Shown here piece by piece: positions 37,614-46,184 of a stretch of DNA of 64,000 bases. The stretch is from positions 3,938,501 to 4,002,500 of the forward strand of contig NZ_CP043930.1 in the NCBI RefSeq assembly GCF_009720525.1, in the 5' to 3' direction. Position numbers and translations under genes: made by a program. Under the pieces are notes generated by a model. It was given only the letters and a program-made list of their open reading frames with translations, did no database searches and had not been told where the DNA came from. Position 1 is the stretch's first letter. Every line of letters starts with the position of its first letter. Source of the DNA: Gimesia benthica (GTDB taxonomy: Bacteria > Planctomycetota > Planctomycetia > Planctomycetales > Planctomycetaceae).

Positions 37614-38399
37614 ATGGTAGCAAAATCAAAGAGAAGATCTGTTATAGATCATGCAAATTATTACGGAAACATCGATGTAAGAGAAGGCTTGCCTAAGGGC
37701 TATTGCCATATACGACAAAAGGAAGGAATCAAGCTTACTCATTGGGCTGAGAAATTGAATATTGAATATGTCCCAGCTATGGATGGCTTCATCAGATCAG
37801 GCAGAATTTGCAGACCTGATCTCAACGGCATTGTGATTGCTTCCAGATCAAAGCAGAGACTGATTCGAGCCATTGAAGCTAGAAAGCGACAGAAAGCAGA
37901 AGCAGCCAGACAGAAAGAATTACTGAATGAACGAAAAATAAATTCTTGTTTGGATGAATTAACAAGTCTGTTTCCACAGATTGATAGAGAGACTTTTAAG
38001 CAAGCTGTTTATCAGATCGACTATCGAAAAGGTTTAACCAGCAGACAATTAGAATTCATGCAAGAGAAGGTTACAGAGTGGGAAGCTTTTAAAAATCATG
38101 CTTTGGAACTTTTAAAACAGCTTGCTAATAAAAGAAATGAAAAAGCAGATAAAACTTGGCATGTTGAATTTACCCAAAGACAAGGAAAAAACCTGTTAGT
38201 TCTTTTTCATAATGAAAGTAATCCCGATATTGATGCCTCTGATTTCTTCCCCGTTATAACTGATGACTGTTGTTGTTGGGATGTACGATTTGATGTTGCC
38301 TCTTGTGTTCCTTATGGATCAAAAAGATATCGAAAAAAACATTGTAGAATAGAACTAAATACAACGATTGATGAACTTGCAAATTTTTATAACAGCTAA
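37614..38399 (+). CDS. Hypothetical island protein
   Basis: A 261-residue basic protein. Residues ~85-110 are rich in Arg, Lys, Gln and Ala, likely a helix (RAIEARKRQKAEAARQKELL). The C-terminal half contains a paired Cys cluster (DDCCCWDVRFDVASCVP) that might bind metal. No known family is recognised. It follows an AAGGAAG ribosome-binding site and overlaps by one base (TAATG) the start of the small gene downstream, indicating translational coupling. Confidence 0.6.
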   Translation: MVAKSKRRSVIDHANYYGNIDVREGLPKGYCHIRQKEGIKLTHWAEKLNIEYVPAMDGFIRSGRICRPDLNGIVIASRSKQRLIRAIEARKRQKAEAARQKELLNERKINSCLDELTSLFPQIDRETFKQAVYQIDYRKGLTSRQLEFMQEKVTEWEAFKNHALELLKQLANKRNEKADKTWHVEFTQRQGKNLLVLFHNESNPDIDASDFFPVITDDCCCWDVRFDVASCVPYGSKRYRKKHCRIELNTTIDELANFYNS

Positions 38400-38605
38400 T
38401 GGGATTCAAGTACTTAGAGAATCCAACCAGAAACGCACAAATGCACCCAACAATCACCGTAACCACAACCAGCTCCGTCTACTTCCTGACCGCAGATGAA
38501 TACCTCATAGCCACTGAGAACGGCTTTTTGGATCGTTTGGACGCTGAAGTAATTGTGTCAGTTGAAGAAGAACTGAAAGTGGATTGGCGGAAGATTGGGT
38601 TTTGA
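38399..38605 (+). CDS. Small hypothetical protein coupled to the upstream gene
   Basis: A 68-residue protein whose ATG overlaps the upstream stop codon (TAATG at 38397-38401). An in-frame Met at 38441 (MHPTITVTTTSSVYFL) could be the true start. The sequence FLTADEYLIATENGFLDRLDAEVI is acidic and compact. No family is recognised. A terminator hairpin follows 70 bases downstream. Confidence 0.45.
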   Translation: MGFKYLENPTRNAQMHPTITVTTTSSVYFLTADEYLIATENGFLDRLDAEVIVSVEEELKVDWRKIGF

Positions 38606-38674
38606 GAGGCAGTAACAAGTGCTCACATGAACCCTGTCGTTGAGCGATCACCGCTTAACCAGCTCACACTCTTC

Positions 38675-38712
38675 AATAAGCCTGCTCCATATCTCTGGGG
38701 CAGGCTTATTTT
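38675..38712 (+). terminator. Rho-independent terminator
   Basis: A 14-base stem (AATAAGCCTGCTCC / GGGGCAGGCTTATT, one mismatch) with an 8-base loop is followed by TTTT. It ends the 37614-38605 transcription unit. Confidence 0.8.
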
Positions 38713-38872
38713 CCATAGTGCACCCATCAAAATAATTTTAAACCACTAATATAGAAGGACTTAACCGCTTCTGGCAAACCAAAAAGCTTGACGATTTTTG
38801 GCCATCCAACTTTACTTCCCTAGCATTTGATTTTTTTTCAGTGACAAAATTCTTTTATGGGAGAGTAATCCA

Positions 38873-39769
38873 ATGAGAACAGAGACCGAAACCATTAGCC
38901 AGCCATTAAGCAGTTATCAAACTAAGCTGCAATTAATACGTGATAGGGTGAGGGGAGTCGCCCAGCACTATTATACTGCTGCCTATCTGGTTGGTAGATC
39001 AGGAACCTCCAAGACATACACCGTCCGAGAAGAGCTTGAAAATCTTGGCGTACCACATGTGATTCGCAATGCACGTATGACGCCTATGGGGTTGTTCGAT
39101 TTTTTGAATGAACATCCAGAACATATTATCGTGCTGGACGATATCGCATCGCTCTTTAATCAATCTGCCGCTCTGCAAATCCTGATGGCTGCCTTGGATG
39201 GAGATCCCGACACTGCCCGCAAAGTAACGTACAAGAGCAAGGATAAATCTATGTCATTCAATTTTTCTGGCGGCATCGTTGCGATCAGCAATGTTCCGCT
39301 AAGGCATGATCCCCTTGCTAAAGCGGTAGCCAGCAGAGTTGTACAGATAGAACACGAACCGACAGACGAAGAGATCGCTGCTTTTATGCTATTTCTAGCT
39401 GCAAAAGGGTATAAGGATCTTTCAGAAAACCAGTGTACTGAAGTTGTAGATTTCGTCATCACAGAGACAAGACAGTACGACCAACGACTGGATTTGAGGC
39501 ATTTGCGGAAAGCCTTTGAAGATCGCCGTCAGTGGGAGCATGGTAAATCCATCACTTGCTGGAAGGATCTAGTACGCACCAGTCTGCAAAAGCTGATGGT
39601 TGGAACGAAACACATTCCATCCAAAGCAGAAGAAATTGAAATGCAAGTCACTCGCATTAAAGAAGTTATAGAGAAATACCCGAATGATCGAGAACGGCAG
39701 ATCAAAGAGTCAAAAATGAAAAGATCGACGTTTTACCAGCGATTACGGGAAGTGAAAGCTTCAATCTGA
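38873..39769 (+). CDS. P-loop AAA-like ATPase with variant Walker A and C-terminal helix-turn-helix-like tail
   Basis: A 298-residue protein. The Walker A element at about residues 41-48 reads G-R-S-G-T-S-K-T, with Ser in place of the last Gly. A Walker B element IIVLDDI follows at ~85-91, then sensor-like GGIVAISNVPLR with an R-finger-type Arg. The last ~40 residues (NDRERQIKESKMKRSTFYQRLREVK) look like a helix-turn-helix. It could assist replication, partition or transposition on the island, but there is no decisive family mark. A GGGAGAG ribosome-binding site precedes the ATG. Confidence 0.65.
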   Translation: MRTETETISQPLSSYQTKLQLIRDRVRGVAQHYYTAAYLVGRSGTSKTYTVREELENLGVPHVIRNARMTPMGLFDFLNEHPEHIIVLDDIASLFNQSAALQILMAALDGDPDTARKVTYKSKDKSMSFNFSGGIVAISNVPLRHDPLAKAVASRVVQIEHEPTDEEIAAFMLFLAAKGYKDLSENQCTEVVDFVITETRQYDQRLDLRHLRKAFEDRRQWEHGKSITCWKDLVRTSLQKLMVGTKHIPSKAEEIEMQVTRIKEVIEKYPNDRERQIKESKMKRSTFYQRLREVKASI

Positions 39770-40345
39770 AAATCTGGATTTCCAAAAATCCAGAAATCCA
39801 GCTAGGAGGCAATTGGTATGAACTGGACGGAAATTGTGTTCTGCGGGGAGCTGTGTTTTTCACAGCATCCCCCAGAACTTCTTGTGGTCTCATTAATAAT
39901 CACACTTCAGCGGTTAATAATTGTGTCCTTGGATGGCCATGAGTGTTAATAATCTGAGTTGAGGCTGTTGGATTGTCCCTGAAGGGCGTTATTAACGATT
40001 AATAGCCGTTATTACTGGTTGGAGGTTGTTCTTGGTTTATGTTCTATCAGGGTAGAGGATTGGGCTGATTTGGTGCAGTAGTGTGGTAGTGATGTGGTAG
40101 AGGGGCCAGATCTCTCTGGAGCTGGATTTAAATGAAAGAAAAATCCTTGGTGGGTCCTTCAGATTATTTTCTGGTGGGAATGTAAATGGAATCTGAAATA
40201 TTTCGATATTGATTTTGTTCTAGTTTCTCAATTGCGTAATTCCCACTCTTCACTTCATTTTTTATCATAATGGATTTCGGAGAGCCATTTACAATCCTTG
40301 AACTGAAGAGAATACACTTCCATATAATAATGGGAAATTAGAAAG
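39770..40345. other. Gene-free stretch with repeated TTAATAA motifs
   Basis: About 575 bases with no credible gene. Between 39892 and 40015 the motif GTTAATAA or its complement recurs five times (near 39892, 39913, 39945, 39988 and 40007), two in inverted orientation. This resembles iteron-like binding sites of a replication or partition system. An imperfect hairpin (GCTGTG / CACAGC) lies at about 39850-39866. Confidence 0.45.
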
Positions 40346-40753
40346 CTATGAGATAAATAACTTGTATAGTCCATAGAGAAGGAGAATTGGAATCGACATC
40401 CCTCCCACCATCATGCCCCATAGCATACCTTGCACAGAGTGAGCAGTAATAGTACTCACCAAAGAATCGCCATCACAGCAAGAGTCTTCATTGTACGAAC
40501 CCCAGTCACACCAGAAGCACGTTGCATAAATAGCCACAACAATACCCACTGCTAATTCAATCGGCATTGCATCACTGACAATTTTATTACCAAAAATTAT
40601 AGTGTGCCACATTTCGAAGATGACGTTCTTAATCCAACCCGCAAGACCGAAACCGATGAGAAACAGCATAAAAGTGCTCATCCAAATAGAGTCTTTGGGA
40701 TCTTCGGCACTCATTTCAACAACATTGTTTTCTTCTGGTTGATTTATGGCCAT
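40346..40753 (-). CDS. Small membrane protein of unknown function
   Basis: A 135-residue protein with three hydrophobic segments (FMLFLIGFGLAGWI, LAVGIVVAIYATCFW and MLWGMMVGGMSIPILLLYGLYKL) and a Cys pair in the second loop (CDWGSYNEDSCCDGD). No family is recognised. It follows a 53-residue membrane protein gene by 11 bases, so the pair is probably one operon. Function unknown; the small size and pairing resemble toxin-like or accessory membrane modules, but this is speculation. Confidence 0.55.
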   Translation of the reverse strand: MAINQPEENNVVEMSAEDPKDSIWMSTFMLFLIGFGLAGWIKNVIFEMWHTIIFGNKIVSDAMPIELAVGIVVAIYATCFWCDWGSYNEDSCCDGDSLVSTITAHSVQGMLWGMMVGGMSIPILLLYGLYKLFIS

Positions 40754-40764
40754 TTTTCTCTAAT

Positions 40765-40926
40765 CTAATTAGCAAAAAACAACTTGAATGCACCAACTAT
40801 AACACCAATACCTAATGTCCAAGTCAATAAACATCCTGCCAAAGTAAAGCTCATTAAAAACAGACCGTTTGCGATTGTGCAAAACCTACCTTTTGGCGTT
40901 CGAACCCAACGAATCTTCTTGGCCAT
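40765..40926 (-). CDS. 53-residue membrane protein, short gene upstream of the 135-residue membrane protein
   Basis: Reading the minus strand from the ATG at 40924-40926 to the TAG at 40765-40767 gives a 53-residue protein starting MAKKIRWVRTPKGRFC. It has a basic N-terminal tail and one or two hydrophobic segments (GLFLMSFTLAGCLL, LGIGVIVGAFKLFF). A GCGGGGA-type site lies upstream. The next gene on the same strand begins 11 bases after its stop codon. Confidence 0.5.
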   Translation of the reverse strand: MAKKIRWVRTPKGRFCTIANGLFLMSFTLAGCLLTWTLGIGVIVGAFKLFFAN

Positions 40927-41167
40927 TACGAAATCCCCGCTTTCATTCCACTAAGTCACGATGTGACTAAAATAAATTCATCTCAATCAATGGTATTGCT
41001 ACTTAGATTTTTTTTACTATGCCTACAAGTATAAAAAATAGGAAACGTTTTCGTTCTACCTCATAGAATCCCGATGGGTTAATGTATTCTAATTGACGAA
41101 GAATCAAACTACCAAACCGCCGTCCATCATCTTCCACATTAGAACTGTTCGGGGAAAGAATTATTTA

Positions 41168-41953
41168 TCACTTGTGTTCCCAAGGCTTTCCTTCGAAAAA
41201 ACTCCTTTCAGAACTCTGGCATTTATGAATACGTGGTTTTCGTTTTGTGAAAACCATATCCCGCAAATCAAAGAATTCATCTTCTGTTTGGGGAGCGAAG
41301 ATAACATCTGGATCATCAAACTGATTATCAAAAGAATTGCAAGCAGAGCAGGCGAGTACCATATTTGAATAATCTTCCAGCCACTCCACAGGGATTCCAA
41401 GCCGTTTTCCAACAGTAGTTGGAATTACATGATCGACTTGGAGTAAAAGCCAATGTTCATAGGAATCGAATAAATCCATCCCACAATAGGCACATGAAGA
41501 CAGCCCCGTAAGACGCCGAAGAGTCAACCCGTAACCACGTCTTGAATTGTCGCCAGATCGTTTCCCCAAAAAACGACGCCCTTGATCGGGGTATTTTAAG
41601 AATGGGAGTTCAACTTCACTTTGTGGTTCAGTTAGAGAAACTACCACTGGATGTTCAGAGATCTTTTCAGATTGATTTGAAGTATCTGGTTTGCAATGCC
41701 CACATGAAGCTAACTCTCCATCGACTGTGCCTGTCGCCCACTCATTGAGTTCATTTACATCGTTTGAGCATACCTTTAGATAGCTCTTGGTTGTCCAGTT
41801 TGATCGTTTGGAAGAAGAAATATGACTACAGGACGAACGATGTAAAAAAAGATTATTGGGAGACGGTGGATTCTGGGCATTTACAACATATCCACTGGGA
41901 TTCGCATTGATCCATCGCAGGTAGCTTTCATCGTCGTTGATTATGAAGATCAT
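41168..41953 (-). CDS. HNH endonuclease
   Basis: A 261-residue protein. The N-terminal part (ESYLRWINANPSGYVVNAQNPP, then LHRSSCSHI) resembles a module found before HNH nucleases in other bacteria. The C-terminal part is an HNH domain with CAYCG, QVDHVIPTTVG and NMVLACSACNSFD. The start at 41951-41953 is chosen because GGGAGAGG, a strong ribosome-binding site, lies six bases upstream; the longer frame to 41992 has none. It lies 57 bases after the EVE-HNH gene and is probably co-transcribed with it. Confidence 0.82.
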   Translation of the reverse strand: MIFIINDDESYLRWINANPSGYVVNAQNPPSPNNLFLHRSSCSHISSSKRSNWTTKSYLKVCSNDVNELNEWATGTVDGELASCGHCKPDTSNQSEKISEHPVVVSLTEPQSEVELPFLKYPDQGRRFLGKRSGDNSRRGYGLTLRRLTGLSSCAYCGMDLFDSYEHWLLLQVDHVIPTTVGKRLGIPVEWLEDYSNMVLACSACNSFDNQFDDPDVIFAPQTEDEFFDLRDMVFTKRKPRIHKCQSSERSFFEGKPWEHK

Positions 41954-42010
41954 GAAATACCTCTCCCAGCCGATGACAGGTAATGTCAACATTATCTGTC
42001 TTGATAAAAT

Positions 42011-43444
42011 TCAATCTTGTATCTGGAACTCATTCCAACGTCGTTCTAAGGCCTGTTGGTTTGGTTCTATTATTTCTGCTTGGGGGGCAAGAAGAGTTTT
42101 CCCATTGAGATTCCCATATTCGGTGTTAGAAATTGACGCTGAGATATGTACTGTCAAAGAATCGGGTTCGATTCCAACGAGATTACGATCAAATAACTTA
42201 TGAATGTCGGCACGAAGCAAAAGTCCGTTTGATGGATCATTTGAGCCAGTATTACAATAGGGGTCAATGTGGGCGGCTTCTAGAGCTTCTATTGCATTGC
42301 ATCCAGTTATTGCACACTTTCCTTCATACATCTGAATAAGCTCATCTCTGAATACTCCCTGCCCAAGTCTCTGCGTGACTACCCGCAATACTCGTTCAAG
42401 CTCAATTTGAGATTCAGGTAAAACTACACTAGAACTGTATTCGCTTCCCCCCTTGGCAGCCTTCTGAATTTCCTGATACTGGTCTTCTGTTACTTTCTTG
42501 GTCCAGCTCAATCCCTTGATTGAAAGGTCTGAAAGTCGAACTGGATTGTTATACAGAGTAGATTTCTCAACTAAATATGTTTTTTGGGCTTTAGGATACG
42601 CTATTAAATCCTCGTCATTTGGTTTTTCCTGACCAACAATTTCGAACTGACCGTAAGCAAGACCGTCTCTGGAGAGAATAATAATGTCTGCATTTTTTGT
42701 ATCTGTATGTCGATAACGACCATTCTCTTTTGAAAATACTTCACCCTTCAGATAGTTCTTGAAATCCTCAGTCGTTTCAAAACCATGTTCGGATTTATCA
42801 GCATTCGGAAATATTCGAATTTCTCTTTCTTGTGGCTTCCTATTCTTGTCATCTGCTGTTTTTAGCTCCTTGACAATCTTGTCGAAGGACTCTTTATCGA
42901 TCTGGAAGAAAGCCTTCTGGATTTCATAAGCAGGAACTGAAAGGCTACTCAGCCACGGAATGCCATTAGCCTGATAATACTGCCATTCTTCGACATCAAT
43001 CCGTTGTGCATATCGCATATCTCCCTGAGCTTCAGGTCGCCGCCATTCGTCGTCATAGTCTTCGTAGAAGACAGGAGCGTCTGTATAATGAATAATGCCT
43101 GAATCGAATTCATGTGAGCTTCTCGCAGTTAGATAATCTGCGACTGTAGAGACATGTGCATCGGATGTAGCAGGTTTTCTTGGCTTACAGATCCTGCCAA
43201 AAGCAAAAAAACCGTTGGGGGTATGTTTCTTCGGAAGATAAGCCACGAACCAGTCGCCCTCATTGATTTCAGGTAATCTTTTCCAGTTTGAAGTAGTGGC
43301 TGCCTTCTGTCTCCCACCTTGAAATTCGTTTCCTGACTCGTCTTTATATTGATACTGCATCATCCATAGATTGTGCTCAATGCCGTAAATCATGCATTCT
43401 TTGGAATCGAAATTGACACACCAGTATTGAGTCATAGTTGCCAC
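42011..43444 (-). CDS. EVE-like domain fused to HNH endonuclease, candidate modification-dependent restriction enzyme
   Basis: A 477-residue protein. The N-terminus (MTQYWCVNFD, LPEINEGDWFVAYLPK, FFAFGRICKPRK) has the pattern of EVE/PUA-like domains, which read modified bases. The C-terminal region has VVTQRLGQGVFRDELIQ, then CAITGCNAIEALEAAHIDPYCN and NGLLLRADIHKLFDRNLVGI, a complete HNH_2 domain (catalytic His in AAHID at about 390). An EVE-like reader joined to an HNH nuclease matches the plan of type IV restriction enzymes that cut DNA with modified cytosines. The middle region is unassigned. Confidence 0.8.
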   Translation of the reverse strand: MATMTQYWCVNFDSKECMIYGIEHNLWMMQYQYKDESGNEFQGGRQKAATTSNWKRLPEINEGDWFVAYLPKKHTPNGFFAFGRICKPRKPATSDAHVSTVADYLTARSSHEFDSGIIHYTDAPVFYEDYDDEWRRPEAQGDMRYAQRIDVEEWQYYQANGIPWLSSLSVPAYEIQKAFFQIDKESFDKIVKELKTADDKNRKPQEREIRIFPNADKSEHGFETTEDFKNYLKGEVFSKENGRYRHTDTKNADIIILSRDGLAYGQFEIVGQEKPNDEDLIAYPKAQKTYLVEKSTLYNNPVRLSDLSIKGLSWTKKVTEDQYQEIQKAAKGGSEYSSSVVLPESQIELERVLRVVTQRLGQGVFRDELIQMYEGKCAITGCNAIEALEAAHIDPYCNTGSNDPSNGLLLRADIHKLFDRNLVGIEPDSLTVHISASISNTEYGNLNGKTLLAPQAEIIEPNQQALERRWNEFQIQD

Positions 43445-43839
43445 TCTATAATTAAAAAACTTGATCAGGAAGCTACTTTCGCCCTTAACTGATACCGCTT
43501 AGATCTTAGACGATGGAATAAACGCAAAGAATTGAATTACTGATCAATTCTTCCATGTGTCAGTGTCCATTTTTACCCGAAGGTTATTGCAGTCTGTAAA
43601 GAGAATTTGCTCCAGCCATGATTACGTCAGTTTTTGCTTGGATATGGGCTGTTGGTCTCTGGTTGCAAATAATCTCATAATTAAAGCTATATTTAATCCC
43701 CAAAGTATCAAGGGGTAGAGATTTGTTCAATGGTTTGAATTCCGTTGATTGAAGGGGAATTGAAATGGATTTTCCCCAGTGGCACTCACCTTGCTTAAAT
43801 GGATAGATACGAACTATTTCATCTAACAAGGAGACTGTT
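43445..43839. other. Promoter region between the HNH pair and the excisionase-like gene
   Basis: About 395 bases. A minus-strand 90-codon frame (43584-43856) overlaps the start of the well-supported plus-strand gene and has no ribosome-binding site. No other structure was recognised; the stretch likely carries divergent promoters. Confidence 0.4.
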
Positions 43840-44532
43840 ATGCCCAATGAACTCAAAAGTGCTTTCCGTTGCCTGCTAAAATTTGTAGTACATGAAGTTG
43901 TCAGTGAATTGCAAAATATAGAATGCCCAACAGATCATAAGAATTCAGACCAAGTCTTGGAGACAGATGACCGCTTATTGTTGCGTTCGAGTGAAATGGC
44001 AGAACGTCTATCAATTTCAGAGAGGCATCTTCACAGGATGACAGTGGAAAGGGGACTCCCCTGTATTCGGATCGGTCAGTCAGTCCGCTTCAGAGTCGAG
44101 GCTGTTAATGAGTGGTTGCTAGAAGCCGAATCAACTGAGGGGTCAAAACAGCAGGTATCCGTAAAAAAGAAAAACATAAAAACCAAGCAACCAAAGATCC
44201 CCCAAAAGTCACAACAAAAGAAAGTGAAAAAACAGACGGCTACAAAACCCAAAATACCAGCGAAAGTATCTAAACAGAAGAAAGTGCCAATGAAGAAGAG
44301 TGGTTCCCAAAGAACCAACCCCGAACCAGAACAGGAGCGAACAAATCCATTCAGGTTACTGTTGAAAGAGATCGGTGTTGATCGGGATGAATTTGGACCA
44401 CTTACAAATGGAGAATTAATGCAGATTGCCGAAGTCGATCTACCGACATTTCATGGTTGGATGTATTTAGGGAAGGGGATGCCAGAAGAAGCATTGGAGA
44501 AGTTGCGGAAACATTTTTCAAAGACAATCTGA
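43840..44532 (+). CDS. Excisionase/MerR-like helix-turn-helix protein with Lys-rich linker
   Basis: A 230-residue protein. Residues ~45-88 (LLLRSSEMAERLSISERHLHRMTVERGLPCIRIGQSVRFRVEAVNEWL) are a typical excisionase-family winged helix-turn-helix. A ~70-residue Lys/Gln/Pro-rich linker follows, then a C-terminal helical domain (VDLPTFHGWMYLGKGMPEEALEKLRKHF) that resembles a second DNA-binding or oligomerisation domain. It might act as the recombination directionality factor for the serine recombinase or as a regulator; it is about 9.8 kb from the recombinase, so the link is tentative. AAGGAG precedes the ATG. Confidence 0.75.
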   Translation: MPNELKSAFRCLLKFVVHEVVSELQNIECPTDHKNSDQVLETDDRLLLRSSEMAERLSISERHLHRMTVERGLPCIRIGQSVRFRVEAVNEWLLEAESTEGSKQQVSVKKKNIKTKQPKIPQKSQQKKVKKQTATKPKIPAKVSKQKKVPMKKSGSQRTNPEPEQERTNPFRLLLKEIGVDRDEFGPLTNGELMQIAEVDLPTFHGWMYLGKGMPEEALEKLRKHFSKTI

Positions 44533-44581
44533 GCTGGATAAGATAATCAATTTGATTTGAATAGAAAATAAGTGAGATTAA

Positions 44582-45211
44582 ATGGAAGTATCAGTCGCTG
44601 TGATCTCAGATGTAATCTGCCCTTGGTGCTATATCGGCAAGCGGCGACTTGAGAAAGCAATTGCTGCCTTGGGAGATAAACATGATGTTCAAGTTCGATG
44701 GCATCCGTTCCAGCTCAACCCCCAAATGCCGAAAGAGGGGATCAGCCGAAAGGAATATCGCTCCAGAAAGTTTGGTAGCTGGGAACGGTCAATGGAACTG
44801 GATGCTAAAGTGGTCGCTGTTGGTGAAGCTGAAGGAATTCAATTCGCCTTTGACAAAATTGGTCGAACACCAAACACTGTTGATGCCCACCGACTCATCT
44901 GTCTTGCCGATCAGCATGGCTGTCAGGATGCCGTCGTTGAGGCACTATTCCGAGCTTATTTCACTGAAGGCAGGGATATTGGTAAGCGTGAGGCACTGAT
45001 TGATGTGGGTTCTGAAACAGGTTTGGATCGACAGGCTGCGGAATCCATGTTGGACAGTGATGAAGGACTGGATGTGATTTCAAATGCCAGAGAAATGTCG
45101 AATCAGTATGGAGTTGATGGAGTTCCTTTCTTTATCATCAACCAGAAATTGACTTTGGCTGGGGCACAGAATTCAGAGGTTTTTGTTGAGGTATTTCAGA
45201 ATGCCCGATAA
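44582..45211 (+). CDS. DsbA-family / FrnE-like 2-hydroxychromene-2-carboxylate isomerase-type oxidoreductase
   Basis: A 209-residue thioredoxin-fold protein. It begins VAVISDVICPWCYIGKRRLEKA, with a C-P-W-C redox pair, and ends GVDGVPFFIINQKLTLAGAQNSEVF, including the cis-Pro. This is the FrnE-like subgroup of the DsbA family. No signal peptide is present, so it is cytoplasmic. It follows the excisionase-like gene by 49 bases and does not obviously belong to the defence operon. Reaction unknown. Confidence 0.88.
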   Translation: MEVSVAVISDVICPWCYIGKRRLEKAIAALGDKHDVQVRWHPFQLNPQMPKEGISRKEYRSRKFGSWERSMELDAKVVAVGEAEGIQFAFDKIGRTPNTVDAHRLICLADQHGCQDAVVEALFRAYFTEGRDIGKREALIDVGSETGLDRQAAESMLDSDEGLDVISNAREMSNQYGVDGVPFFIINQKLTLAGAQNSEVFVEVFQNAR

Positions 45212-45323
45212 CAACTCCAGACCGACATAACTGCTTTTCGTTTGCAGCAAGAATAAATGGAGAAGCCTGACAGCAGAGAAGATGCCGATCATTAGAATGA
45301 ATATTTCCAATTACGCTAGGAAA

Positions 45324-46184
45324 TCAAGTTCCATTATTCTTAATCGATCTTGAAACAAAATCTCCCTGCAATCTAGTCCCGATAGCTTCCCCCATCATGT
45401 TCCAGTAAAGCCGTTGAGGTGTTTTATTTGTTTTTATTGAAGTGCCTGAGACGAAATGGGCTTGATTGTAGCCTGTGTCGTAACGATCCTGATAAGCCTC
45501 ATTATGCATCAATGGAACAATACTTCTCACGAATTTAACAATGTATTCAACGGACATACTTCTTTTAATTGAATAGTCTTTTCGATATTTTTTGATAGCC
45601 GTTCCTAAACAATTCACGATTATATCAGCGTCACTATCTCTTTCGGTACAGAGTCGATGATAAAGCCCTAATTGAGCACACAATTGACGGGGAATCGATT
45701 TGGGAAACCATTCTGGTTTCTCTTTCACTTTGGACACTTCAACTAAAAATTTTTTGCCAGTATCTCTGATATCTTGTCTAAGATATTTTCTATTACCCTT
45801 TAAATCTCCTAACAGGTATCCCAAGACACCAAAACAAGTCTGCACACCATAAATCAACCATAAATCACTTTCTGGATTGTGATCTTTTAATCTCCTGAAG
45901 AAATTTGGGGAGAATTTAAATTTGTCATTCGTTCTTTTTGCATTGTAAACATTAAATCTACAGCTACTTTCTGCTTCAAGTAACGTGGGTAGCTGCTGTG
46001 TTAGCACCTCTATTTCCAGATTCTGAATCAGCAACCAATTAAGGGTCGCCATAAGTGGTTTAGCAACAAGATTCGGAAATACTCCATGTCGCAAATCAAA
46101 TGGATGTAACTGGCTATCAAGCCCTTCGCAGATCGTTCCTACTTTCATAGGTAGAGATTCAGCGACAAGATAAAGTGTTTTCAT
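45324..46184 (-). CDS. Hypothetical protein, coupled partner of the nuclease-like gene
   Basis: A 286-residue, mostly helical protein beginning MKTLYLVAESLPMKVGTICEG. It has no recognised family and no catalytic motif. Its start codon overlaps the stop of the upstream nuclease-like gene at 46184, and this translational coupling suggests the two proteins act together. It is the last gene of the long minus-strand block that begins at 59145. Confidence 0.65.
   Translation of the reverse strand: MKTLYLVAESLPMKVGTICEGLDSQLHPFDLRHGVFPNLVAKPLMATLNWLLIQNLEIEVLTQQLPTLLEAESSCRFNVYNAKRTNDKFKFSPNFFRRLKDHNPESDLWLIYGVQTCFGVLGYLLGDLKGNRKYLRQDIRDTGKKFLVEVSKVKEKPEWFPKSIPRQLCAQLGLYHRLCTERDSDADIIVNCLGTAIKKYRKDYSIKRSMSVEYIVKFVRSIVPLMHNEAYQDRYDTGYNQAHFVSGTSIKTNKTPQRLYWNMMGEAIGTRLQGDFVSRSIKNNGT

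Noticed and set aside
38841-38852. The 12-mer GTGACAAAATTC, identical to the one at the comM junction (32119-32130)
   Set aside because: Tempting as an attachment-site repeat, but it is short and AT-rich, and the flanking bases do not continue the match; chance cannot be excluded.
43584-43856. A 90-codon minus-strand frame
   Set aside because: Its start overlaps a plus-strand gene with a strong ribosome-binding site; no site of its own and no family.
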